Positions 7,015-15,743 of a stretch of 58,770 nt of DNA are shown here, in pieces (position 1 is the first letter of the stretch; every line of letters begins with the position of its first letter). The notes beneath the pieces are model-generated. The model saw only the letters and a list, made by a program, of their open reading frames with translations, did not search any database and was not told the origin of the DNA. The translations under genes and the position numbers were made by a program. The DNA is from an uncultured Erysipelotrichaceae bacterium (GTDB lineage Bacteria; Bacillota_I; Bacilli_A; Erysipelotrichales; Erysipelotrichaceae): the NCBI GenBank assembly GCA_902778375.1, contig CACYXJ010000005.1, forward strand, positions 1-58,770, written 5' to 3'.

Positions 7015-9568
7015 GGTGTCTTTGCAGACAGACAAACAATGTCAGAGCAAGACAGGCAATCAGCGCAGCCACAACCGGCGCCTTTGCGGCTGTCTCCGGG
7101 ATTCTGCGGTCATAGAAACGGATGGCAACCGGTGTTTCTGCATTGAATGCCTTCTCATCCGTGATCATGACTTCCGCCGGTTTTGTACTGTTCAGATATC
7201 CTGACGGTGCTGCTGTCTCCCTGATTTCATATCCTTCTTTTTCATAGGGCAGGATGAACGAGCACTGTCCCTTTTCATCGGTTTTCTTTACAGCCCGGTT
7301 TCCGCTGCTGTCTGCAGCAATCGTACTGTCCTTTTTGCGGTATACCGTAAACTCAGTGCCGGAAAGCGGTGTTTTTTTATCCTCAGCATCATACTTGTAT
7401 ACGGAAACATGGATATCCTGTCTTTCGTCGACCATGACCACGTCCTGACACATTTCCAGAGTGCCTGTCACGGTAAAAGGCGCATCTTCTGCTGCCGGGA
7501 CATAACCGAACGGTGCCTGTTCCTCATGGAGATAATAGGTGTGGCCGGAATACAGTCTGATTTCTTCCCCGTCTTCGTCGACGCGGATTCCCTCTTCTTC
7601 CGAAGCGAAACGGTACAGATAGTCTTCGCCTTTGACCAGGTTCTGTTTATCCTCTTCGTCCATTGTTTTCATGCGCTCTTCCATCTCTTCATCCAGGATC
7701 AGGATCACTGCTCCTTCCAGCCAGTTTCCTTCTTCGTCCTTCTTGCCGAAAAGACAATTGTGTACATCGTCGACCATTACGATTTCATAAACATAATCAT
7801 CTTCCTGCAGTTTTTCCGAAGCCGGCAGGGTGAATTCGATTTCATCGCTGAGATAATAACCGGGAGCGCATTCGGTTTCTTTCAGCACATAGGAATGTTC
7901 CGCTCTGACGTATTGTGTCACATCCCAGTATTCCTCATCCTCTGCTGTGACATGCGATGCCAGTTCCTTTTCCTCTTCGCCGTCTTTCTCATACAGCGTC
8001 AGTGTCACTTCCGGAACGATTGAGGCATTTTCCGTGTTGTCGACCTTGCGGATATGGACCTGGTAAGTCTGATCGACCATCGTGACCGATATGTAAAGAA
8101 CCGGATCACCTGCCTTCGGAGCGGTGAAATATGTATCGGCACTTTTGAAGACACCGCCGACCAGTTCCGTCTCCCGGAGTATGTATTCCTTCCCTTCCTG
8201 CAGATATTCCGAGCAGTCCCAGTCGATATCAGCCATGGTCCGGTAGACTGCCTCCCGGCCGTCGCCGCGTTTTGCTGTCTCCATCGTTTCCGCATCGAGG
8301 ATCGTCAGTTCCACATCGGCAATACGGTCATTGCGCTGGGTATTCTTGCGGACAATGACCTGAAACGACTGATCCATCATCTGACAGGACATACCGGAGG
8401 CGATGTCTCCCCGCTCGGGAACCAGCGCGATATCCTCAGCCCTGATATGACCGTTGGGTGCAGTGATCTCATGCAGAACATAATGCCGGCCGGGAACCAG
8501 ATCATGGACGATATGTTCTTCTTCACCGCTCAGAAACTCCTCGATCAATGTTTCCCCGTCATCATAGATGCCGTTTTCATTGCCGTCTTCATACAGTCCG
8601 AGTCTGGCATCCTTGAGCGCCATCAGCCGGTTGGATGATGTCTTGGCAATACGCAGGTCGACTCCCCTGGCATTGAATTTCAATGACAGCTGTTCCGTAT
8701 CCGAAGCGGCGCCGGCGGTGACGATGTTCTGACTGCCGTCAGCCAGATACAAAAGGACATAACCATATGTGTCCGGATCGCTTTCTTTGCGGCGCATTCT
8801 CAGTTCGCTCATTTCCGCCGCTTCATTGAAACAGAGTCTGACCGTATTTCCTTCCTGACTGAGGTCAGCTTCCTGCGGGGCAGCGGCGATCTGATAATCC
8901 GCAAGAATACCTGCCCTGTCAGTAATCACGATTTCATCTCCGATCGCGGTTTCAATCACTCCGGCAGAAGGATCATGGTACTCATCACCGGATACGTTAT
9001 AGATTTCCGGATTCACAGCGGTATGATAGCGGCTGATATCTTCTTCGATCCGGTTGATATGTTCCTGTACATCAGCTGTCACATCTTCGCCGTCAACCAG
9101 AACCATACTGTCGCCTTCCTGACAATAGACAACGGTGGATGACAGCCCGGGATTGACGGCTGTCCAGATCATCAGCTGGGCAGCAGCGTAGTCCAGGGCG
9201 GAGGTATGATCTTCATTCCAGCCGAAACGGGCAATGTCCGCCAGTCTGTTTCTTGTTGATTCCGGAAGACCGTCATAAGACATGAAATCCTGCGGGGCAT
9301 AGACATCTTCATATGCCACCAGCACATCGGGATTGACGCAATATGCCGTCTTTCCCGCCAGTGTCCAGCGGGAGCGCATGACCGCCCATACATCGTCAAT
9401 GACATAACCACCGGAAGCGTTATAGAAAAAATAGACTTCCCCGAACATCTCTTCATCGATTGCCTCCGCCCGCAAAGACCATGCGGAAAACGGAATAACC
9501 GAACAAAGACACAGAAGAAGTGACAAAGCGGCGCGGCAAAGACAGCGCCGGTATTTTCTGTAGTTCAT
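7007..9568 (-). CDS. Cell-wall-anchored thioester-domain adhesin with Cna-B-like repeats
   Basis: An 853-residue surface protein. A signal peptide (about 1-36) is followed by a thioester (TED/TQXA-type) domain with likely thioester residues Cys77 (in AYCVNP) and Gln131 (in AAQLMIW). Five Cna-B/SpaA-like beta domains then occupy about 300-815, each ending with a [LI]xE[ETI]xAPxGY-like strand that carries the isopeptide Glu. The C-terminus has the sorting motif IPETA at 823-827, a hydrophobic span and a short charged tail ending RHHE. Thioester adhesins bind host surfaces covalently. The sorting motif is not LPxTG, which fits use of the overlapping class B-like sortase gene. A GAGGAGA ribosome site lies about 12 bases before ATG 9568. 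The host ligand is unknown. Confidence 0.85.
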   Translation of the reverse strand: MNYRKYRRCLCRAALSLLLCLCSVIPFSAWSLRAEAIDEEMFGEVYFFYNASGGYVIDDVWAVMRSRWTLAGKTAYCVNPDVLVAYEDVYAPQDFMSYDGLPESTRNRLADIARFGWNEDHTSALDYAAAQLMIWTAVNPGLSSTVVYCQEGDSMVLVDGEDVTADVQEHINRIEEDISRYHTAVNPEIYNVSGDEYHDPSAGVIETAIGDEIVITDRAGILADYQIAAAPQEADLSQEGNTVRLCFNEAAEMSELRMRRKESDPDTYGYVLLYLADGSQNIVTAGAASDTEQLSLKFNARGVDLRIAKTSSNRLMALKDARLGLYEDGNENGIYDDGETLIEEFLSGEEEHIVHDLVPGRHYVLHEITAPNGHIRAEDIALVPERGDIASGMSCQMMDQSFQVIVRKNTQRNDRIADVELTILDAETMETAKRGDGREAVYRTMADIDWDCSEYLQEGKEYILRETELVGGVFKSADTYFTAPKAGDPVLYISVTMVDQTYQVHIRKVDNTENASIVPEVTLTLYEKDGEEEKELASHVTAEDEEYWDVTQYVRAEHSYVLKETECAPGYYLSDEIEFTLPASEKLQEDDYVYEIVMVDDVHNCLFGKKDEEGNWLEGAVILILDEEMEERMKTMDEEDKQNLVKGEDYLYRFASEEEGIRVDEDGEEIRLYSGHTYYLHEEQAPFGYVPAAEDAPFTVTGTLEMCQDVVMVDERQDIHVSVYKYDAEDKKTPLSGTEFTVYRKKDSTIAADSSGNRAVKKTDEKGQCSFILPYEKEGYEIRETAAPSGYLNSTKPAEVMITDEKAFNAETPVAIRFYDRRIPETAAKAPVVAALIACLALTLFVCLQRHHE

Positions 9569-9623
9569 AACAAAACGATTTCTCCTCTCTGTCCGTTATA
9601 TTGCGAAGAAAAACCGGGTTCCC

Positions 9624-9655
9624 GAAAAAAAAGATTCCTCCCGGAGGAAGAATCT
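9624..9655 (-). terminator. Terminator of the EamA-SDR-Gfo/Idh operon
   Basis: On the minus strand AAGATTCTTCCTCC pairs with GAGGAATCTT, followed by eight Ts, just after the oxidoreductase stop. Confidence 0.85.
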
Positions 9656-9663
9656 TCATTCTC

Positions 9664-10692
9664 TTATTTCAGACCGCTGACACCGGTCTCCAGCATTTCA
9701 ATCTGCAGCAGTGTCTGTTCGGGCGTGACCAGCTGCTCCTTGCCGTTGATAATCGTTTCATAAAGAGCATCGTAATAATAACCATAGTCGCCTTTGACAC
9801 TCGGCACCTTTTCTTCATGGAAGCCGTCTTCGTCATAGCAGATCAGCGTGCCGAACTGTTCGGGTGTATCGAGACCGAAGTCGGCATGCTCCGCCGGCAG
9901 ATAGAATTTCTTCAGATCTGTTTCCTGCTGATCCTTGTAATACTTCTCGAACATGCCTTTCTTGCCGTAGACGACAAAGGAAGGACGGCTTTTGACGCGG
10001 AAGTATGAGGACTTCACGGATACCTTCAGAACACCGTAGTACAGGTCAAGGTCGAAGTAATCGTTCATCCTGCCCTCGCCCAGCAGCTGTCTGACATCAT
10101 AGTGGACACGGTCCGGTTTGCCGAAATAGGAAATCACCTGGTCCAGGGTATGGCAGCCATGACCATAGAGATACGACCATTCGGGACGGAATTCCTTCAC
10201 ACTTTCCGGAATCTCGGGACGGTAGTAGTCAAAATGCATTTCCACTTCCAGCAGATCGCCGAGTCTTCCTGATTCGATGACTTTCTGCACTGTCAGGAAG
10301 TCGCTGTCAAAGCGGCGGTTCTGGTAGCACTGCAGCATGACTCCCTTTTCCTTTGCCAGATCAAAGAGTTCCTGTGCTTCCTTCACTGTCGCGGTAAAAG
10401 GTTTTTCCAGCACACAGTTCTTGCCTGCTTCCAGCACGGTTTTCGCGAATTTGTAATGCAGCTGATGCGGCAGAGTAACAACGACGACATCGATTTCCGG
10501 ATCCTTCAGCACATCGTCAATATTGTCGGTATAAGTGACCCCGTCGATCCTTGCCCAGTCTTTCTTTTCCAGGTTGCGGGCATAGATCGTTTTGATTTTC
10601 ATGGTGTCCGTACGGGTCAGAATAAAAGGCGCGTGATAGCGGTTCGTGCTTTTGCCGTTGCCGATAAAACCGATTTGCATGATTCTAGTCAT
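9664..10692 (-). CDS. Gfo/Idh/MocA-family oxidoreductase
   Basis: NAD(P)-dependent sugar or inositol dehydrogenase-like protein of 342 residues. It has an N-terminal Rossmann fold (IGFIGNGKST), the family signature EKPF near residue 95, and a C-terminal alpha/beta domain with a HTLD motif near 180 carrying the usual catalytic His. The substrate cannot be told; it resembles the YdgJ/scyllo-inositol dehydrogenase-like group. ATG 10692 is chosen because AAGGAG lies 9 bases upstream and the start overlaps the SDR stop by eight bases, giving a coupled operon with the SDR gene and the EamA permease. Upstream in-frame starts lack a ribosome site. Confidence 0.88.
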   Translation of the reverse strand: MTRIMQIGFIGNGKSTNRYHAPFILTRTDTMKIKTIYARNLEKKDWARIDGVTYTDNIDDVLKDPEIDVVVVTLPHQLHYKFAKTVLEAGKNCVLEKPFTATVKEAQELFDLAKEKGVMLQCYQNRRFDSDFLTVQKVIESGRLGDLLEVEMHFDYYRPEIPESVKEFRPEWSYLYGHGCHTLDQVISYFGKPDRVHYDVRQLLGEGRMNDYFDLDLYYGVLKVSVKSSYFRVKSRPSFVVYGKKGMFEKYYKDQQETDLKKFYLPAEHADFGLDTPEQFGTLICYDEDGFHEEKVPSVKGDYGYYYDALYETIINGKEQLVTPEQTLLQIEMLETGVSGLK

Positions 10693-11407
10693 TGTTATTT
10701 TCTCCTTCATACAGCCAGCCATGATCATCGTGATAGATCATCAGATGGGTCATGCCGCCGTCAATACAGATATTCTCGCCGGTGATGAATCCGGCTTTTT
10801 CTGAACAAAGAAATAATACCATGGCAGCGATATCCTGCGGTACACCGACTCTTCCCGCCGGCTGCTGCAGGGCATCGGGACCGCTGTATACATTGCCTCC
10901 CGTTTCGATCCATCCCGGCGATACGGAATTGACCCGGACTTTATGGGCAAAGGATGCCGCCAGGGCATGCGTCAGAGCGGCGATTCCGCCTTTGGCAGCA
11001 GTATAACTTTCCGTCTGCGGCTGGCTCATGCGGTCGCGGGAAGAGGAAATGTTGACAATCGACGCGCCGGGACTGAAATACGGTGCGAACAGCTTGGAAA
11101 GGTAGAACGGTGCTGCCGTACCGACAGCCAGGGCGTTCATGAATTCCTCATAGGAACAGGTATCGATGCCTTTCATCATTGGCAGGGCGTTGTTGATCAG
11201 ATAATCGATGTGTCCGTGTTTATCAATCACATAGCGGACAAAGTCTTCGATTGTCTTTGGATCGCTGAGATCCCCCTGATACCAGTCTCCTTCCCGGATA
11301 TCGATGATTTCCACACAAGCACCTTCCCTGCGGAATTCCTCCGCGATGCAGGCACCGATACCCCGGGCACCGCCGGTAACGACAGCGATCTTGTCTTTGA
11401 AGTCCAT
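10685..11407 (-). CDS. Short-chain dehydrogenase/reductase (classical SDR)
   Basis: A 240-residue NAD(P)-dependent oxidoreductase. Visible motifs are TGGARGIG at about 12-19, NNA near 83, catalytic Ser in SSSRD, and YTAAKGG with the active Tyr and Lys near 148-152. The C-terminal IDGGM is typical of FabG-like and sugar-alcohol SDRs. ATG 11407 has AAGGAGA 6-7 bases upstream. It sits between the EamA permease (12-base gap) and the Gfo/Idh enzyme (overlap), so the three probably import and oxidise or epimerise one small substrate, likely a polyol or sugar; this is inference. Confidence 0.9.
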   Translation of the reverse strand: MDFKDKIAVVTGGARGIGACIAEEFRREGACVEIIDIREGDWYQGDLSDPKTIEDFVRYVIDKHGHIDYLINNALPMMKGIDTCSYEEFMNALAVGTAAPFYLSKLFAPYFSPGASIVNISSSRDRMSQPQTESYTAAKGGIAALTHALAASFAHKVRVNSVSPGWIETGGNVYSGPDALQQPAGRVGVPQDIAAMVLFLCSEKAGFITGENICIDGGMTHLMIYHDDHGWLYEGENNND

Positions 11408-11419
11408 GATTTTCTCCTT

Positions 11420-12316
11420 TTATTCATTTTCCGGCTGCTGCATTTCGCTGGCCAGAGCCGCGCCGATGATCATCACAGCCCCGATCGCATTCATCACCGT
11501 CAGCGGTTCTCTCAGCAGAAGGGCGGAAAACAGCAGGGCGGAAACCGGATCGATATAGCTGAACACGGCAATCGACTGCACCTTGAGGCCATCCATACTG
11601 CCGAAGTACAGCGCATAGGCAAAACCGGTATGCACGATACCGAGTACCAGCAGAAGGAATAAAGACAAGGTATTGAATTCCACGCCGCTGAATCCTCCGC
11701 TCAGCAGGAGATACGGCACCATGACCAGTCCGGCCGCCAGCAGCTGGACGGTCGTTTTCTGATAGGCGTCAATGCCGGGTGTCTTCTTGTTCATGATCAC
11801 GACACACGAATAGAATACCGCTGCCCCCAGTCCGAGCAGAATGCCTTTCAGACTGCCTGTGCCGGTATCACCGATGACGCCGGACACCAGAACCATGCCG
11901 ATGATCGAAACCGCGGCACAAAGTGCTTTTTTCCAGGTCAGCCGCTCTTTGAAAATAATCGGTGACAGCAGCATTACGATCGTCGGTTCCATATAGTAGC
12001 ACAGGGTGGCGACTGCCACTGTCGTATAGTTGTAGGCTTCAAAAAGCAGGATCCAGTTGATTCCCATCATCGCCCCGGTAAGTGCCAGGCGCAGAAAAAC
12101 CGGAAGCGGCAGCTTTTCTGCCGTATCCTTTTTTCTGATTTTGACAAAAGCAAGAAGAAACAGACCGCCGAGCACACCGCGGAAAAACGCCAGAAAAGCC
12201 GAGGGAAGAGGAATATACCGTCTCAGTACCCCGATCGTTCCGAAGATCAGCATCGCGGTGATGAACATCGCCAGCGATTTTTTATCATTTCTCTTTTCCG
12301 CCATGATTACCATCAT
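11420..12316 (-). CDS. EamA/DMT-family transporter
   Basis: An integral membrane protein of about 298 residues with ten hydrophobic segments in two EamA repeats, typical of the drug/metabolite transporter superfamily. Substrates in this family range from amino acids to metabolites and the direction of transport is often export. The start is uncertain: candidate ATGs at 12316, 12313 and 12304 all lack a good ribosome site; the one given keeps an AGGTG about 12 bases away. It is the first gene of an operon with the SDR and Gfo/Idh genes. Confidence 0.85.
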   Translation of the reverse strand: MMVIMAEKRNDKKSLAMFITAMLIFGTIGVLRRYIPLPSAFLAFFRGVLGGLFLLAFVKIRKKDTAEKLPLPVFLRLALTGAMMGINWILLFEAYNYTTVAVATLCYYMEPTIVMLLSPIIFKERLTWKKALCAAVSIIGMVLVSGVIGDTGTGSLKGILLGLGAAVFYSCVVIMNKKTPGIDAYQKTTVQLLAAGLVMVPYLLLSGGFSGVEFNTLSLFLLLVLGIVHTGFAYALYFGSMDGLKVQSIAVFSYIDPVSALLFSALLLREPLTVMNAIGAVMIIGAALASEMQQPENE

Positions 12317-12363
12317 TGTATTGGTTTTCACCTGTCCTGTGTCGCAAAAAGACCTTTGAAGCG

Positions 12364-12394
12364 AAAAAAAACAGCGAACAATACAGTTCACTGT
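12364..12394 (-). terminator. Terminator of the ECF-S gene
   Basis: On the minus strand ACAGTGAAC pairs with GTTCGCTGT around TGTATT, followed by eight Ts. Confidence 0.85.
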
Positions 12395-12403
12395 GTTTCC
12401 GTC

Positions 12404-12931
12404 CTAGCGGATATTGGCCAGACCTGCATTCTGCAACGCCCGGACAATGACCGGCACCAGGATCAGGTCGGCTACGATGGCCGGTGCGGTACCGATGAAA
12501 TAGGCGCTGATCCATGCGGATAAAGAGTATTCCCCGGCGTTGAGAATAAACCCGGTCACAAGTCCGCCGGCGATTCTTCCCAGAATCATGGCGATGATCA
12601 GGGTAATGTAGATCTTCACTGTCGGGTTGTCATTTTTGATCATCTTCATGCCGAGACCGCACACCAGACCGTAGACTCCAAGTTCCACCATCATCGCCCA
12701 CGGACCGTTGGGCGGCAGCTGGTTGATCAGATAGGACAGTGCCGGTGTCAGCACGCCGCAGATCAGACCTTCCACCGGACCGATCACGAAGCCGGCAACG
12801 ATGACCGGAAAGTGCATCGGCGAGAACAGTCTCAGGATCGGCTGGCCGCCGAAGTTTTTCAGGACCGTGACAATGACGATGCCGATGGCGATCATCAGTC
12901 CGGTCAGTACGATGTTTCTTGTTTTGTTCAT
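12404..12931 (-). CDS. ECF transporter S component (substrate unknown)
   Basis: Substrate-binding membrane subunit of an energy-coupling-factor vitamin importer. The 175 residues form about six hydrophobic segments; the N-terminal AxxxAxxIV-type helix and the loop SPMHFPV followed by GPxxGxxCG match the PF12822-like S-component pattern. The ECF module (EcfA1A2T) is not in the window, as is usual for group II systems that share it. AAGGAGG lies 7 bases before ATG 12931. It follows DUF362 and DUF3842 genes after a 72-base gap holding a hairpin. The vitamin or precursor cannot be told from the sequence. Confidence 0.85.
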   Translation of the reverse strand: MNKTRNIVLTGLMIAIGIVIVTVLKNFGGQPILRLFSPMHFPVIVAGFVIGPVEGLICGVLTPALSYLINQLPPNGPWAMMVELGVYGLVCGLGMKMIKNDNPTVKIYITLIIAMILGRIAGGLVTGFILNAGEYSLSAWISAYFIGTAPAIVADLILVPVIVRALQNAGLANIR

Positions 12932-12943
12932 TTCTTCCCCTCC

Positions 12944-12986
12944 TTAAATAAAGAAAGACATACAGAGATACTCTTATCTGTGTATG
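12944..12986 (-). terminator. Hairpin between DUF3842 and ECF-S genes (terminator or attenuator)
   Basis: On the minus strand CATACACAGAT pairs with ATCTCTGTATG (one mismatch) around a six-base loop and is followed by a T-rich but interrupted tail (12944-12958). It would reduce rather than abolish read-through into the ECF-S gene. Confidence 0.6.
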
Positions 12987-13006
12987 CCTTCTGGAATACA
13001 TTTCTT

Positions 13007-13420
13007 TTATTTGCTGTCGATACAGTTCTGCAGCTTTGCGACCGCTTCTGCGACCAGTCTGCCGGTATTTGTTTCGCTGACGCCGACGATCGTCGAGCCG
13101 CAGTTGAGAAACGGAATCAGGATCCGCTCAGCCGTGCTCTGTCCGACTGCCTCTGCCATCTTCGGTGTCACTTCCCCGAGCATCGCATCGGCGATGGCAA
13201 TACCGATCGGTCCGATGATAATGTCCGCCCGGCGGCAGCCTACGATGACTGCGTTCTCGCCGGTGGCTCCCCGGGTCGCTCCTGCCTTGAGCATGCTGGA
13301 CGTGGCGGCGCTGTTGGTTCCGACAGCCGTGATATCGAGGTCGGGATTCTTTTCCCGGATGCCGGCGATGATCTGCCTGCCGATGCCGCCTCCCTGGGCG
13401 TCAATTACAAGGATATTCAT
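13007..13420 (-). CDS. DUF3842 family protein
   Basis: A 137-residue cytoplasmic protein. It begins with a Rossmann-like strand and glycine loop (VIDAQGGGIG at 5-14) and contains two conserved glycine-rich segments (GENAVIVGC and GPIGIAIADAMLGE) and a Cys near 106. This pattern fits the uncharacterised family DUF3842. The fold suggests nucleotide or cofactor binding, but no function is established. It lies two bases after the DUF362 gene in the same direction, so the two are co-transcribed and probably act together. Confidence 0.75.
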   Translation of the reverse strand: MNILVIDAQGGGIGRQIIAGIREKNPDLDITAVGTNSAATSSMLKAGATRGATGENAVIVGCRRADIIIGPIGIAIADAMLGEVTPKMAEAVGQSTAERILIPFLNCGSTIVGVSETNTGRLVAEAVAKLQNCIDSK

Positions 13421-13422
13421 GT

Positions 13423-14409
13423 TTACTTGACGATTTTCTTGAACGGCTTGACACCTTCGACTGCCTTCTTGGCGCAGATACGGACTTCGTCGTTGTCGAG
13501 ATCGACGAGGACATACTTTCTGTTGCCCATGCCCAGTTCATACATGTAGCTGAGCTGTCTGACACCGTGTCTTGTTTCGATTCTTTCGACCAGATCCTTG
13601 TGGTCTGCTTCGCACATCGCATAGACCAGATCGACGCAGGCCTGATCGATGGCGCAGATATCGGTGGATGCCAGAATACCGACGTTCGGTGTCACAACCG
13701 GAGCGGCTGCCTTGCCGGCACAGTCGCAGTCGACCGACATGTTTCTCATGACGTTGACATAGGTGATGTTTTTACCGAAGAAATCGATCGTCGCCTTGGT
13801 GGACTCGGTGATCTTTTCCATCAGTTCGTTTTCTGTCACACCCCAGTCGTTGCCGTTCTTGGCGTGGATCATGCCTTTGCCGATACGGCCGTCGGCGCAG
13901 CCGATACCGATATTCTTGTTGGAGCCGCCGAAGCCGCCCATCGTATGGCCCTTGAAATGGGTCAGGACAAACATGGAATCATAATCTGTCATGGTCTTGC
14001 CGTGGGTCATGTGATCGAACCACTTGCCGCCTTTGACCGGCAGATCAACTGTTCCGTCAGCGTCCATGATGTCGACAGGGCAGAAATCCCAGCCGTTGTA
14101 CTTCAGGGTATCCAGATGTTCTTCGGTTGTGTAGCGGTCGCCCTTGTAGAAAGTGTTGGTCTCGACGATTGTCGCGTTCTTCAGGGTTTCTTCCCCTTCC
14201 ATGACTTCCTTGACCCAGCTTGCAGGTGTGAAGTTCGGACCGCCCTTTTCACCGGTATGGAGTTTGATCGCAACCTTACCGCAGATATTGGCGTTGACTT
14301 TCTCATAGGCCTTCATGATACCGGCCGGAGAAATATCGCGGGTAAAATAAACGATTGACTCGTTGCCTGTTCTCTCCTCATAGGGAGTGTTTCTCATCTT
14401 GTCTGTCAT
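13423..14409 (-). CDS. DUF362 domain-containing protein
   Basis: A 328-residue protein with the DUF362 hallmarks: VAIKLHTGEKG near 55, the central FKGHTMGGFGGSNKNIGIGC with its glycine-rich loop near 160-180, and a C-terminal Asp/Cys-rich region (STDICAIDQACVDLVY) where related proteins have ferredoxin-like or metal-binding residues. Here several isolated cysteines are present but no complete CxxCxxC cluster. ATG 14409 has an AGAGGAG site 7-8 bases upstream; upstream in-frame codons lack one. A TTGTTC/GAACAA inverted repeat (14424-14439) lies in the leader and might be an operator. First gene of a DUF362-DUF3842-(ECF-S) group. Confidence 0.82.
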   Translation of the reverse strand: MTDKMRNTPYEERTGNESIVYFTRDISPAGIMKAYEKVNANICGKVAIKLHTGEKGGPNFTPASWVKEVMEGEETLKNATIVETNTFYKGDRYTTEEHLDTLKYNGWDFCPVDIMDADGTVDLPVKGGKWFDHMTHGKTMTDYDSMFVLTHFKGHTMGGFGGSNKNIGIGCADGRIGKGMIHAKNGNDWGVTENELMEKITESTKATIDFFGKNITYVNVMRNMSVDCDCAGKAAAPVVTPNVGILASTDICAIDQACVDLVYAMCEADHKDLVERIETRHGVRQLSYMYELGMGNRKYVLVDLDNDEVRICAKKAVEGVKPFKKIVK

Positions 14410-14525
14410 TCTTGACTCCTCTTTTGTTCTTCTGAACAATCTTTCTGACTGTATTTTAGCATACTTTCCTCCATTAACCTCCGGCATGGCTTTTTGCTTT
14501 GCCGCCGGTCAGTCCCGGAAAACAG

Positions 14526-14550
14526 AAAAACTGCCGCTTTCCAGCGGCAG
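14526..14550 (-). terminator. Terminator of the flavoenzyme operon
   Basis: On the minus strand CTGCCGCT pairs with AGCGGCAG around a GGAA loop, followed by five Ts; 15 bases after the reductase stop. Confidence 0.88.
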
Positions 14551-14564
14551 CTTACATATACCAA

Positions 14565-15743
14565 TTACTTGATGATGATCTTGATTTTGCAGTCGGTCAG
14601 CGGATAAGCCGAGCAGGCATGCACATAGCCGTACATCTTGTCGGCATACCTTCTGCCGTCGCCTTCCGCCGGGACAAAGACCTCACCGGACAGAAGCTTG
14701 CAGCGGCAGTATCCGCAGGCACCGCTACGGCATCTGGTGTTGTTGGGGATGCCGGCCCGTTCCATGGCGACCGCCAGGGATTCGAGCGAGGATGCTTCGA
14801 TGACATCTTCATGGACGCCTCTGACAACTGTCAGTCTGAAGGTCTGTGCCGAGCATTCCGGATATCCGTCGGCTTTGGTGATATCCACCGGCGCGCCGAA
14901 CACTTCCATGCGGATGCGTTTTTCCGGCACTTCCAGTTTTGCCAGTTCACCTCTGACAAAGTGGTACATCGGCAGCGGGCCGCAGACATAATATGTCGTA
15001 TCGCCGCTGCTGTACTTCCTGATCAGTTCAGCGGTAAGGAATCCCTTTTCTCCCGGATAGTCCTCTTCGCCGGAGATGACATGGACGACCTTGACTCTGT
15101 CGCTTTCCACGCTGTCCAGTGTTTCCTTAAGGATGATGTCCTTCGAGGATACCGAACCGTAGAGAATGGTCAGGTTCATATCCAGGGTTCCGTGATTGAT
15201 TTCCTTCGCCATCGAGACAAACGGTGTGATACCGGAACCGCCGGCCAGGGCGACAGCGTTCTTCGCATCGCGCATCGGCTCATGGAAGAATTGTCCGAAC
15301 GGCATTTCGACCGTGAATTCGTCGCCTTCCTTGACTTCGTTATAGAAATAATTCGAGACGAATCCGTTGTCCTTTCCCTTGCGGATCGTGACTTCAAAGA
15401 ACGGATCTTCGCTTCTTGCCTCGAACGGGGCGCTGGAAATGGAGAACGGACGGGTCGTCAGCGTATCGCCGATCCTGAGATCCTGGAAGGAGACATACTG
15501 ACCGGCCTCAAACGGCGGCAGTTTGCCTTCGCACGGAACCAGCCTGAACGTTCTGGCTGTCGGCGAAGCGTCAGTGACGTAAACAACTCTGACCTTAAAA
15601 GGATCGGGATGAACTTCCTTTGCGACTTCGCGGATCGGATCGCTGTAGACATTCAGATAACTACCGCTGCTGATGCGCTTTCTTCTTGCATTGGTGACGC
15701 GGGAGGCACCTGTGACATCCTGCAGAAAACCTTTTACTTTCAT
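14565..15743 (-). CDS. FAD/NAD(P)-dependent reductase with C-terminal plant-type [2Fe-2S] ferredoxin domain
   Basis: A 392-residue electron-transfer protein. After about 50 residues of N-terminal extension comes an FNR-type FAD domain with RPFSISS near 100, then an NAD(P) domain with GGSGITPF near 170 and a YVCGP motif near 255. A C-terminal [2Fe-2S] domain follows with three ligands in CRSGACGYC near 340-348 and the fourth Cys in HACSAYP. This is the layout of oxygenase and desaturase reductases (Hmp/VanB/PaaE-like). ATG 15743 overlaps the preceding flavoenzyme stop by four bases and has AAGGAGG 7 bases upstream, so the two are tightly coupled. It most likely passes NAD(P)H electrons to that flavoenzyme (inference). 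Confidence 0.9.
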   Translation of the reverse strand: MKVKGFLQDVTGASRVTNARRKRISSGSYLNVYSDPIREVAKEVHPDPFKVRVVYVTDASPTARTFRLVPCEGKLPPFEAGQYVSFQDLRIGDTLTTRPFSISSAPFEARSEDPFFEVTIRKGKDNGFVSNYFYNEVKEGDEFTVEMPFGQFFHEPMRDAKNAVALAGGSGITPFVSMAKEINHGTLDMNLTILYGSVSSKDIILKETLDSVESDRVKVVHVISGEEDYPGEKGFLTAELIRKYSSGDTTYYVCGPLPMYHFVRGELAKLEVPEKRIRMEVFGAPVDITKADGYPECSAQTFRLTVVRGVHEDVIEASSLESLAVAMERAGIPNNTRCRSGACGYCRCKLLSGEVFVPAEGDGRRYADKMYGYVHACSAYPLTDCKIKIIIK

